Assembly (NCBI GenBank): GCA_021157815.1 | Contig: JAGGVT010000013.1 | Location: 1-7,902 of the forward strand | Reading direction: 5' to 3' | DNA length: 7,902 nucleotides | From: a bacterium | GTDB taxonomy: Bacteria > JAJVIF01 > JAGGVT01 | Shown: piece by piece, positions 1 through 5,883 of the stretch | Numbering within the stretch: position 1 is the stretch's first letter | How the letters are laid out: the number at the start of each line of letters is the position of its first letter | Program-made: the position numbers and the translations under genes | The notes under the pieces: model-generated | What the model saw: only the letters and a program-made list of their open reading frames with translations | What the model was told of the DNA's origin: nothing | The model's database searches: none

Positions 1-77
1 ATTCCGGGCTTGACCCGGAATCCATCTTGACAAGCGAAAAAGATATGGATTCTGAATCAAGTTCAGAATGACAATTT
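1..77 (+). repeat. Paired palindromic repeat (REP/BIME-like), left copy
   Basis: Two hairpins lie head to head. Positions 1-21 form ATTCCGGG / CCCGGAAT around the 5-nt loop CTTGA. Positions 49-69 form ATTCTGAA / TTCAGAAT around the loop TCAAG. The loops are reverse complements of each other, so this is one repeat unit in two orientations whose stems differ by paired, compensatory changes. The whole element recurs in inverted orientation at 7825-7899, with about 28 and 32 nt of identity at its two ends and a divergent middle (about 29-44). I know this type of dispersed repeat from many bacterial genomes. It probably continues left of base 1, because the right copy has three further bases (GTC). 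Confidence 0.85.
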
Positions 78-228
78 ATCACCCAATTGGTGAATTCAAT
101 GTTAACCAGGAAAGCGAGAGCTTCCCAAATAACCTGCGAGCCGTAGGTGATACGAAAATATCCCATCGCGGATTTAGGGAAAGTACGCTGGATTACAATA
201 AGAATTTACCTTTTTCAGAGATATCGAA

Positions 229-256
229 TTGATATATGGAATGTTGATGTTATAAT
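229..256 (+). promoter_or_regulatory. Sigma-70-type promoter with extended -10
   Basis: TTGATA (229-234) and a perfect TATAAT (251-256) are separated by 16 bp. TG at 248-249, one base before the hexamer, makes an extended -10. Transcription would start near 263 and run right. The first sizeable gene downstream is the lipoprotein at 606, so a leader of about 340 nt is inferred. The surrounding DNA is AT-rich, which raises the chance of a false match, but matching both boxes, the spacing and the TG makes this the best promoter in the window. Confidence 0.55.
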
Positions 257-527
257 ACTCTTGTCAATTTTATTTGTTAAATTTCAGTTTCATGAGAGAT
301 AATCATGCATGGTAAGTTGTGTTGCTTTAACAAATGGTTTGTGGAATGCCATTCGGTAAATACTATATTACACAAATGAAAAAAAATATTGAAATCACTG
401 TAAACCTGTGTTAAAGTTAAATTTCAAAAGGGGAGTACTATTAATGTGTATCGATGTAACTTTTGTCAATATCATTATCCCATTCTGAAAATGTGAGTCG
501 GGCTAAGTGAAATATCCACCGGATTTC

Positions 528-558
528 TTGACTTACAGAAGAATGAAAGCTTTAAAAT
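528..558 (+). promoter_or_regulatory. Candidate proximal promoter of the lipoprotein gene
   Basis: TTGACT (528-533) resembles a -35 box. TTTAAA (551-556) or TAAAAT (553-558) could be the -10, with 17 or 19 bp spacing. The start point would be near 565, giving a leader of about 40 nt before the ATG at 606. The -10 is weaker than that of the promoter at 229-256, and both may be used. It lies inside the N-terminal extension of the longer possible reading frame beginning at 507, which is one more reason to prefer the start at 606. Confidence 0.35.
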
Positions 559-605
559 ATTTTAAATCAACACATCAAGAACCAATTACATTGGGAGGTC
601 ACATT

Positions 606-1976
606 ATGTCAATCCGAGCCCTAGCAGTAGTTGCAAGCCTGGCCTTACTATTTTTGCTTGTAGGCTGCTCCGGCGGCAATCCTGTCGCCACGGATTTTGA
701 TGGCACGGTTGCGAATTCACAGGGAACAATCGGCGATGGTGTATTTATGCGTGCGAAGCTTCATATCGACCTCGACACCATGACAGCTGATATAATCCCA
801 TCTCGCAACAACGCCGCGGTTGGCGACCTTTTTGCCGACCTGGAAATTACTTCATTCCTTATTTATCCCTTCTGCCCCGACGCGACTTGCCTTTATGTCA
901 AGGGTCTGGGGATCATTGCGGGAACACCACCTGACATTTCAGTCACGGTCGGTGTCGCGCATCCATTTGCGAAATACGCGGGTGACCCACCGACAGGTAT
1001 CAATCGAGCGGATCTCGACCTCTTCGATATACGCGTTTACCTGGTCAACGATGGTGGTACAACTCCGAATCCGGAAACTGCTACAGTTACCGGACTTGCC
1101 GCAAGCGACATTATTTTCACACCTGGATTCATCATTGGTGCAGACGGTTATGATGACGGTGGGGACGCGGTCTCAGTCGATGCCACAGATGGTCTCGACG
1201 TCGATGAGCTTGGTGAAGTAACCAGTTATAATTATAGCGGAACAACAAACTTCCAGCCCTACATGAGAGCATTTGAGGGTATTGAAGACCCATTTGCATT
1301 CACACCGGGTGATGACCCTGTTGCTGATGACAACCGCTACAGCCATGGCGAAACTGATGAAGTTACTTTCATAATCAGCCTTGAGCCAGGCGCTGGCGCA
1401 ATTGATTTTGATCTTGCGGTCGCTGGAAGTTTCGGCGCTGCTGCACAGGGAAGGTTTAACCGAACTCCTTCTTTGGTGAAATATTTCAAATCATTCAGGA
1501 CAACACGCCCCTTCATCGGCCTGCAAGATCCTGCAACCACCGATGGTGTGGCTGGCACATCCAATCCGTTTGTTAATTTCTGGATCTCACATCCATGGGC
1601 GGGGCTTTCAGCTGCCAGCGACATGCTTATTTATTACGCCCAGGACAACAATGGCGACCTGCTTCCTCCAGACTGCAAAGGTCCTGCAACAACAGACCTG
1701 ACATTCATTTGCAGGCTTATTGATCCATTGGTGCCGGCGAATGTTTACGATTTCGCCGTGCTTCCAACCCCTACTGGAGATGGAACAGACGCGGCACCAT
1801 GGCTCTTCTCGCTTGATCTGGATGATCCACTAAATCCGGGCAACCCGATACCAGATGGCACATACAATGTTTACATCTATGTGCTTGCTGATGTTGGCGA
1901 CCTGCCGGGCGACATTGCTAACGGTGACAACTACACTCTCTTCTATCAGGAAGGGTTGCTGATTCAAACTCTGTAA
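606..1976 (+). CDS. Secreted acidic lipoprotein of unknown function
   Basis: This is a 456-residue lipoprotein precursor. I chose the ATG at 606 because GGGAGGT (593-599) sits 6 nt upstream and the protein then begins with a textbook signal: a short charged start (MSIR), a hydrophobic core and the lipobox LVGC with Cys21. An in-frame start at 507 would add 33 residues and bury the signal. The mature protein is rich in Asp, Gly, Pro and Thr and should be beta-rich. It has two cysteine pairs (Cys90/Cys95 and Cys357/Cys369) that could form disulfides outside the cytoplasm. The layout of a Cys pair, then a strand with 'HPF', then a 'DLFDIRVYLVNDGG' strand reminds me of large paralogous lipoprotein families in uncultured phyla; that is from memory and not checked. 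No catalytic motif is visible. The gene stands alone and ends in an intrinsic terminator. Lipoprotein is secure; function is unknown. Confidence 0.85.
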   Translation: MSIRALAVVASLALLFLLVGCSGGNPVATDFDGTVANSQGTIGDGVFMRAKLHIDLDTMTADIIPSRNNAAVGDLFADLEITSFLIYPFCPDATCLYVKGLGIIAGTPPDISVTVGVAHPFAKYAGDPPTGINRADLDLFDIRVYLVNDGGTTPNPETATVTGLAASDIIFTPGFIIGADGYDDGGDAVSVDATDGLDVDELGEVTSYNYSGTTNFQPYMRAFEGIEDPFAFTPGDDPVADDNRYSHGETDEVTFIISLEPGAGAIDFDLAVAGSFGAAAQGRFNRTPSLVKYFKSFRTTRPFIGLQDPATTDGVAGTSNPFVNFWISHPWAGLSAASDMLIYYAQDNNGDLLPPDCKGPATTDLTFICRLIDPLVPANVYDFAVLPTPTGDGTDAAPWLFSLDLDDPLNPGNPIPDGTYNVYIYVLADVGDLPGDIANGDNYTLFYQEGLLIQTL

Positions 1977-2020
1977 ATTTGTGTTATCGCCTGAAGCAAA
2001 AGGCTTTACATGATAACCAA

Positions 2021-2047
2021 GTCCGGGATTCGTTCCCGGGCTTTTTT
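2021..2047 (+). terminator. Rho-independent terminator of the lipoprotein gene
   Basis: GTCCGGGA (2021-2028) pairs with TCCCGGGC (2034-2041) across a 5-nt loop, giving 8 bp with one G-T wobble. Six T follow directly (2042-2047). It begins 44 nt after the stop codon and separates the lipoprotein from the SelD-like gene, so the latter needs its own promoter. Confidence 0.85.
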
Positions 2048-2135
2048 ATTTGTATGATTTCAAATTGGGAGTATAATCTTTGTCCTTATCATCAATCATT
2101 TAAGGTTCGCACTTTATGGTAAATGCACTGGATAA

Positions 2136-3182
2136 GTGGATGTCCTTACGAATTTCCTTCAATCAATGGAGGATGCCAAAACGGATGTCGTAGTTGGAAA
2201 AGGGCACACGATTCAACTTTCGAGAGTTCCCGAGGAAACGCTCGCGATGGGAGATTTCATCGGACACTCCATAGGTAATCTCTGGGGGCTGGCGAACAAT
2301 GACACTATATCAACTGTTGACCTGATGCTTCAGCATACGCATAAATTCGCGGTGGCAATCGCGATGAACAACACTCTTAACGACCTGTTCATTTTTGGAA
2401 TCACGAACGATTTCATTTTATATCCGAGTTACGACGCTCGCACTGATGATGACATTGAAATAATCCGGGAGTCGTTGAAATGGTATGCTGAAACGTTCAT
2501 CGAGATTGGACTTGAGATTCGCGATTTAGGCCATTTGAACACGAACAACAAACTTGTCGGCACGACTGCAATTGGGTTCACGGATAATGAAATCCCCATA
2601 AACGCAGGCTTAATACCTGGGCAAAAAATTATTGCTACAAGGACAATTGGCGACCTTGCACCGTTGAATGAATATCTCATCAGAAACGCGCTGGATGAAA
2701 ACGTGGAGGAGCTAGAGCACTTAAGGCATAAGATGATAGCGACCATGCTGATTCCCAATGTCGAAGCCGCGCGGATTATCAGGGATTTTCTTCCTGACAA
2801 GGGTGATCCAATAGACCCGAAAAAGCATATCACAGCGACACGCGACATGAGCTGTCCCGGTATGCTCGATCTGGAGGAACTAGCAGAGGACAACATGTGC
2901 GATATTAGAATCGATGAAATCAATTTCCACGATGAGATAATTCCATCCATCGAGGTAACAAATGTTACAGCGGGAACGAACGGCGCGATTCTGATTGCCG
3001 CATCCGAAGGGCTTGACAGGGAGATAATGGCAAGGCTTGATGATGCAGGTTATGAGCCTTGGTATGCTGGTACTGTTGTTTGTAGAAGCGAAAAACCAAC
3101 CATGATTCTTGATTCCAATTTGAAGAAATATGAATTTCTTACTCTTGGCAAAAGGTTTTTCAGGAACTACAAGGTTGCATGA
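2136..3182 (+). CDS. Divergent SelD-like (AIR-synthase-fold) protein, N-terminus incomplete
   Basis: This 348-residue protein aligns by eye along most of selenide, water dikinase (SelD), which makes selenophosphate from ATP and selenide. Matches are 'ISTVDLML' (Asp62) to SelD 'STTDFF'; 'AMNNTLNDLFIFG' (Asn78/79, Asp83) to 'ATNAISDIYAMG'; 'DLGHLN' (130-135) to 'AGGHSI'; 'TRDMSCPGMLDLEEL' (Asp237) to 'TDVTGFGLLGHL'; and the C-terminal 'TAGTNGAILIAAS' to 'PQTSGGLLLAV'. The reading frame starts just after the point where SelD has its catalytic Cys/Sec and Lys, and the 'DDAAV' metal-site segment is not recognisable, so ordinary SelD chemistry is doubtful. The start is uncertain: GTG 2136 follows an in-frame TAA (2133-2135) and has no clear Shine-Dalgarno. 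Its stop overlaps the next start (ATGA, 3179-3182), coupling it to a TusA-type protein and suggesting a role in sulfur or selenium transfer. A plain AIR-synthase-related ATP-binding protein is the alternative. Fold is fairly sure; activity is not. Confidence 0.75.
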   Translation: MDVLTNFLQSMEDAKTDVVVGKGHTIQLSRVPEETLAMGDFIGHSIGNLWGLANNDTISTVDLMLQHTHKFAVAIAMNNTLNDLFIFGITNDFILYPSYDARTDDDIEIIRESLKWYAETFIEIGLEIRDLGHLNTNNKLVGTTAIGFTDNEIPINAGLIPGQKIIATRTIGDLAPLNEYLIRNALDENVEELEHLRHKMIATMLIPNVEAARIIRDFLPDKGDPIDPKKHITATRDMSCPGMLDLEELAEDNMCDIRIDEINFHDEIIPSIEVTNVTAGTNGAILIAASEGLDREIMARLDDAGYEPWYAGTVVCRSEKPTMILDSNLKKYEFLTLGKRFFRNYKVA

Positions 3183-3401
3183 GTATCAGAGATGAAGAGA
3201 ATAAATTATTTGTTGATGCCAAAGGGCAGGTTTGCCCCTCCCCTCTCATCACTGCTAGAAGGGAATTGAAAAAAGGCAGGCGAGGACACTGTGCTTGAGA
3301 TTGAGGTCGATTATGAACACGCAGCGTTGGTTTCCATTCCCGAATGGTGCAAAAAGAACGGAGTAATATGCGAAACCGTTCAATTGGAAGACCGTCTATG
3401 A
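3179..3401 (+). pseudogene. TusA/SirA-family sulfur carrier, frameshifted
   Basis: TusA-type proteins carry a persulfide on a conserved cysteine and pass sulfur between enzymes in the cytoplasm. The first frame begins at the ATG overlapping the upstream stop and encodes 'FVDAKGQVCPSPLITARRELKK', split here only by position: the CPxP motif is at residues 19-22 with Cys19 as the sulfur-bearing residue. It then runs into TGA at 3296-3298 after 39 codons. The second half continues in the +1 frame from about 3276 ('AGEDTVLEIEV', then 'ALVSIPEWCKKNGVICETV') to TGA 3399-3401, with the strand-helix-strand pattern of the TusA C-terminal half. Removing one A from the six at 3269-3274 restores a 73-residue protein of normal TusA length. 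The break may be a recent mutation, a sequencing error or, less likely, slippage at the A run. The second half is well preserved, so decay, if real, is recent. Family assignment is firm. Confidence 0.85.
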
Positions 3402-3439
3402 CGTGTTTACATAAAGAAAGAAACGCAGTAGAGATAATG

Positions 3440-3545
3440 CTGGGTGTCGCCCATACAGCCCTCCGGGCTTCATGGGCGAAATATTACGAATTTGCACTTT
3501 CCACCCACAAATCACAAAAAGACGTGATGTGTGGGCAGCACCCGG
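3440..3545. other. Nested inverted repeats able to form a three-way junction
   Basis: A closing stem, 3440-3446 with 3539-3545 (7 bp, one G-T), encloses two long hairpins. The first pairs TCGCCCAT (3447-3454) with ATGGGCGA (3472-3479) and has an inner stem AGCCC / GGGCT (3457-3461 with 3465-3469). The second pairs CCCAC...ATCAC (3504-3515) with GTGAT...GTGGG (3524-3535), 11 of 12 positions, around an A-rich 8-nt loop. Position 3447 follows the closing stem directly. It lies between the TusA-like gene and the amidohydrolase. It could be a structured RNA, a processing or termination signal, or a dispersed palindromic element. It matches no RNA family I know. Confidence 0.55.
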
Positions 3546-3567
3546 ATTTCAGTAGAATTGAAATAAC

Positions 3568-3602
3568 ACCATGCTTTAGCATGGTTCTTGATAGAATATA
3601 AT
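3568..3602 (+). promoter_or_regulatory. Palindromic operator candidate and -10 box before the amidohydrolase gene
   Basis: ACCATGCTTTAGCATGGT (3568-3585) is a perfect 8-bp inverted repeat with a 2-nt spacer. A perfect TATAAT follows at 3597-3602. TTTAGC (3575-3580) sits 16 bp before it where a -35 would fall, inside the palindrome. The start point would be near 3609, leaving a leader of about 19 nt with the GAGGT ribosome site. A repressor or activator bound at the palindrome would cover the -35 region. The palindrome is not followed by a T run, so a terminator reading is weaker. Confidence 0.4.
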
Positions 3603-3627
3603 TAATAAAAACAAGTCGAGGTATAAT

Positions 3628-4779
3628 ATGAAATATCACATCAAAGCAAACAAACTCTGGGATGGCATCTCGGACACATATTCAACCAACCCGGAGGTGT
3701 TTGTAGAGGATTCAAAACTCGTTGAAAAAACTCAACCCGATGAGGTTATCGAACTTGACGGGTTAACGCTCATGCCGGGACTTATCAACTCTCATATCCA
3801 CCTTTGCCTCCATGCTGATCTTGATGTTGTCGCGGTTTTAAATGCCGACTCTGAGGCGATAACTGTAATTAAAGCGGTTGAAAACGCCAGAAAGACGATT
3901 ATGAGCGGTGTTACAACTGTTCGCGACCTGGGAAGCCATTTCACAATCGCGGCGGATGTTAAAGCGATGGTCGATTCGAAAGTTATCGCGGGACCGAGGA
4001 TAATTCATTCGGGATTTCCAATCTGCATGACAGGCGGCCATGGTTGGTTTTTCGGCCGTGAGGCGGATGGCGTGGATGATTGCCGTAAAGCCGCGCGGGA
4101 ACAGCTCAAACTTGGCGCGGGATGGATAAAAATGATGGCGACAGGTGGAATCCTGACTCCCGGCGTTTCACCGGAATGTTACCAGCTTAACGAGGATGAA
4201 ATGCGAGTCTGCTGCGAGGAGGCGCACAAAGCTGAAAAACGAGTCTCTACTCACGCGCAGGGAGCGTCGGGTGTGAAAAACGCTCTTCGCGCCGGAGTTG
4301 ATACGGTTGAGCACGGATTTTATATCGATGATGAAGCTATTGAACTGTTCTTGGAAAACGACGCGTGGCTGGTGCCAACATTAAACGCTCCGACTCAAAC
4401 TGTCCAGGGCGATGTTCCGGATTATGTCATGAAGAAAGCTCAGGCGGTTCTTGATACTTTTTATGAACGGCTGGAAAAAGCTATCAAGGCTGGAGTGAAA
4501 ATCGGAGCCGGTTCCGATTCAGGCACTCCATTAAACATGCATGATGAATTCTATAAAGAGATTGTTCTTCTGTCGAAAACAAGCCTTGGGAATTTGAAAG
4601 CGTTGAAATGCGCGACAAGTATCAACGCTGAACTGCTTGGTATGGAGAATCAGATAGGCAGAATCGCCGATGGATACTGCGCCGATCTTATTGCTGTGAA
4701 AGGCGATCCGATTAAAGACCCATCCGTGCTGAAAGATGTCGCATGGGTTATGAAGGATGGTTTAATCTATAAAGATTAA
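3628..4779 (+). CDS. Metal-dependent amidohydrolase (prolidase / imidazolonepropionase-like)
   Basis: A 383-residue cytoplasmic hydrolase of the amidohydrolase superfamily. It has a small beta-sandwich at the N-terminus (1-50, with the 'DGLTLMPGLINSHIHL' entry to the barrel), a TIM barrel, and a closing 'GRIADGYCADLIAVKGDP' strand near 345-362. The full binuclear metal set is visible: HxH (His56, His58), a carboxylated-lysine candidate Lys168 in 'GWIKMMATGG', His209 in 'STHAQG', His229 in 'VEHG' and Asp297 in 'AGSDSGTP'. The 'ATGG' and 'THAQG' patterns are typical of the subgroup that includes Xaa-Pro dipeptidases, related carboxypeptidases and imidazolonepropionase-like enzymes, so peptide or cyclic-amide hydrolysis is likely. 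The exact substrate cannot be read from the sequence. Start: GAGGT (3618-3622), 5 nt upstream of ATG. There is no signal peptide. The gene appears monocistronic, with its own promoter candidate and a repeat-borne terminator 235 nt downstream. All key residues are intact. Confidence 0.9.
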   Translation: MKYHIKANKLWDGISDTYSTNPEVFVEDSKLVEKTQPDEVIELDGLTLMPGLINSHIHLCLHADLDVVAVLNADSEAITVIKAVENARKTIMSGVTTVRDLGSHFTIAADVKAMVDSKVIAGPRIIHSGFPICMTGGHGWFFGREADGVDDCRKAAREQLKLGAGWIKMMATGGILTPGVSPECYQLNEDEMRVCCEEAHKAEKRVSTHAQGASGVKNALRAGVDTVEHGFYIDDEAIELFLENDAWLVPTLNAPTQTVQGDVPDYVMKKAQAVLDTFYERLEKAIKAGVKIGAGSDSGTPLNMHDEFYKEIVLLSKTSLGNLKALKCATSINAELLGMENQIGRIADGYCADLIAVKGDPIKDPSVLKDVAWVMKDGLIYKD

Positions 4780-4900
4780 AACCGATAAAGATGAATATTA
4801 AATCTGCGCTGATTCATGATAGAATATCAACTGGCAAACTATATTGAGGCCGTTGCAAAACAGTTAGTTGTGAAAGCATTCATGTTATCCAGCATTGTTA

Positions 4901-5034
4901 GCAAAAAAGGGGACTGTTCTAACTATGCCGATAAGCATGATAAACACTGGTGATTAGAGTAATGTATATTGAAATCATCATACTTGAAGTCTCATGTGGA
5001 CGTACCCCATGATTGGGGAATGCCCCTTTTTTGC
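4901..5034 (+). mobile_element. MITE-like element, copy A (134 bp)
   Basis: The element is bounded by perfect 12-bp terminal inverted repeats, GCAAAAAAGGGG (4901-4912) and CCCCTTTTTTGC (5023-5034). A second copy lies at 7524-7655 in the opposite orientation. The right-hand 38 nt (4994-5031) are identical in both copies. The left end shares AAAAAGGGGACTGT, while the middle (about 4918-4985) has diverged strongly but kept its length. It encodes no protein. Small size, matched termini and more than one copy fit a non-autonomous element moved by a transposase acting in trans, possibly of the REP-associated tyrosine type. I see no transposase in the window and no clear target-site duplication. Confidence 0.75.
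5015..5032 (+). terminator. Intrinsic terminator inside MITE copy A
   Basis: GGGG (5015-5018), a 4-nt loop AATG, CCCC (5023-5026) and six T (5027-5032) form a short intrinsic terminator on the + strand, downstream of the amidohydrolase. The same GGGG can instead pair with CCCC at 5005-5008 (CCCCA TGAT TGGGG), which would prevent the terminator from forming. The stem is only 4 bp, so strength is uncertain. Confidence 0.45.
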
Positions 5035-5086
5035 GAATTCAAAGGAAATACCACTTATGCAACAGGCTTTTATTTAGAGGTGAACG

Positions 5087-5875
5087 ATGTTTCTGAATGT
5101 CAATGATGCTGAGATCTATGCCGAAGAAACTGGGAAGGGTAAAACCGTTGTTCTTATCCACGGCAACGGCCACAACACAACGTCGTGGGCATATCAGATT
5201 GATGTTCTAAGGCTTGGTTACCACTGTTTTACGTATGATATTCGCGGAACCGGCAAATCATCCAGCCTTCCCAACTTGCCGTTTAATCATGTCTCCGACC
5301 TTGAGGGCATTTTCAACGCGAAGGGAATCATGAACGCCTACCTGATTGGACTGTCGCTGGGCGGATTGATTGCAGCCAATTTCGCGCATCACCATCCGCA
5401 TCGTGTCGACGGAATGGTGCTTGTCAGTTCAGACCTTGCCGGAGCGCCTGTGTCATCGGATTATGTTCGGTTTTTAGCATCACTGAAACTGGCGATGAGA
5501 ACAGGCGGACCGGAAAAAGTCGCCCATCGATATCTCACCAGCCAGCTGCTGAAAGCTCCGATGTCCAAGCCGGTTGTAGCTGCTAAAATCAAGGCAATGC
5601 TTGAGGGATATATGTGGGAGCTGTTCATGGAAAACGCTCCAACTGGTATTGTAAAGCCGATATCAAGGCTGGAACTGCCTGAGATAAAAGCGCCCACGCT
5701 TGTTATGTATGGTGAGGATGATCTAGAAACTTTCAAGTCAAACGCTAAAATACTCGCGGCGACTATCCCAGGCGCAGGCCTTGTCTCGATGAAAGGATGC
5801 GGACACTTTCCGCATCTCGAAGAACCCGACCTTTTCAACAGCCAGATTATTCAGTTTTTCGATTCACTGCGATAA
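5087..5875 (+). CDS. Alpha/beta-hydrolase fold enzyme
   Basis: A 262-residue soluble hydrolase of normal length for the family. Visible elements are the oxyanion-hole motif 'LIHGNGHN' (His25-Gly26), the 'YDIRGTGKS' strand turn (50-58), the nucleophile elbow Gly-Leu-Ser-Leu-Gly with Ser90, the acid Asp212 in 'MYGEDD', and the catalytic His240 in 'GCGHFPHLEEP'. A cap region with several helices spans roughly 118-195. The complete Ser-Asp-His triad predicts an esterase, lactonase or C-C bond hydrolase such as those related to 3-oxoadipate enol-lactonase, but the substrate is not readable and the neighbours give no pathway. Start: AGAGG (5076-5080), 6 nt before ATG. There is no signal peptide. 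It is convergent with the membrane protein gene beyond the GC-rich repeats. It could be read through from the amidohydrolase gene only if the terminator in the MITE is leaky. Confidence 0.9.
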   Translation: MFLNVNDAEIYAEETGKGKTVVLIHGNGHNTTSWAYQIDVLRLGYHCFTYDIRGTGKSSSLPNLPFNHVSDLEGIFNAKGIMNAYLIGLSLGGLIAANFAHHHPHRVDGMVLVSSDLAGAPVSSDYVRFLASLKLAMRTGGPEKVAHRYLTSQLLKAPMSKPVVAAKIKAMLEGYMWELFMENAPTGIVKPISRLELPEIKAPTLVMYGEDDLETFKSNAKILAATIPGAGLVSMKGCGHFPHLEEPDLFNSQIIQFFDSLR

Positions 5876-5883
5876 ATACTCGT

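Larger units (their letters stand above)
78..605. other. Gene-free AT-rich leader upstream of the lipoprotein gene
   Basis: I see no convincing gene here. The stretch holds a strong promoter at 229-256, a second candidate promoter at 528-558, a small hairpin at 132-148 (ACCTGCG / CGTAGGT, loop AGC), and two very short ORFs. One starts at ATG 376 and encodes 12 residues. The other runs 444-488, encodes 14 residues and has a good Shine-Dalgarno (AAGGGGAG, 427-434). If the promoter at 229-256 drives the lipoprotein gene, the transcript has a leader of about 340 nt, and the 14-residue ORF would be an upstream reading frame in it. Neither peptide resembles anything I know. Confidence 0.6.
4780..5086. 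other. Intergenic region carrying the first MITE-like element
   Basis: These 307 bp separate the amidohydrolase from the alpha/beta hydrolase. Positions 4780-4900 are AT-rich and hold no gene I can support. Positions 4901-5034 are a MITE-like element. Positions 5035-5086 carry the ribosome site of the hydrolase (AGAGG, 5076-5080). The only promoter-like pair I see for the hydrolase is weak: TTGCGA (5031-5036), overlapping the element's right end, and TTATGC (5055-5060), 18 bp apart. Confidence 0.5.

Noticed and set aside
1-166. Minus-strand ORF open to the window edge (from ATG 166)
   Set aside because: Over a third of it is the translated palindromic repeat (SELDSES... type), the rest shows no similarity I recognise, and there is no ribosome site.
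1337-1624. 95-codon minus-strand ORF inside the lipoprotein gene
   Set aside because: It is antisense to a gene with a clear signal peptide, lipobox and terminator, and shows no family features.
2429-2950. 173-codon minus-strand ORF inside the SelD-like gene
   Set aside because: It is a Ser/Ile-rich shadow of the real gene, whose SelD motifs lie on the + strand.
3269-3275. Programmed -1 frameshift heptamer A AAA AAG in the TusA-like gene
   Set aside because: The heptamer is present, but the zero frame reads AAA AAA GGC, so its phase is wrong, and the second half needs a +1 rather than a -1 shift.
3296-3304. Selenocysteine readthrough of the TGA in the TusA-like gene
   Set aside because: A second in-frame TGA follows two codons later, and the conserved C-terminal half is in another frame.
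3344-3601. 85-codon + strand ORF overlapping the end of the TusA-like gene
   Set aside because: It lies out of frame with the conserved TusA C-terminal half and then runs through the nested hairpins. It has no ribosome site, and its sequence looks like translated non-coding DNA.
4816-4953. 45-codon + strand ORF after the amidohydrolase gene
   Set aside because: It has no ribosome site and its second half runs into the MITE-like element. It is likely fortuitous.
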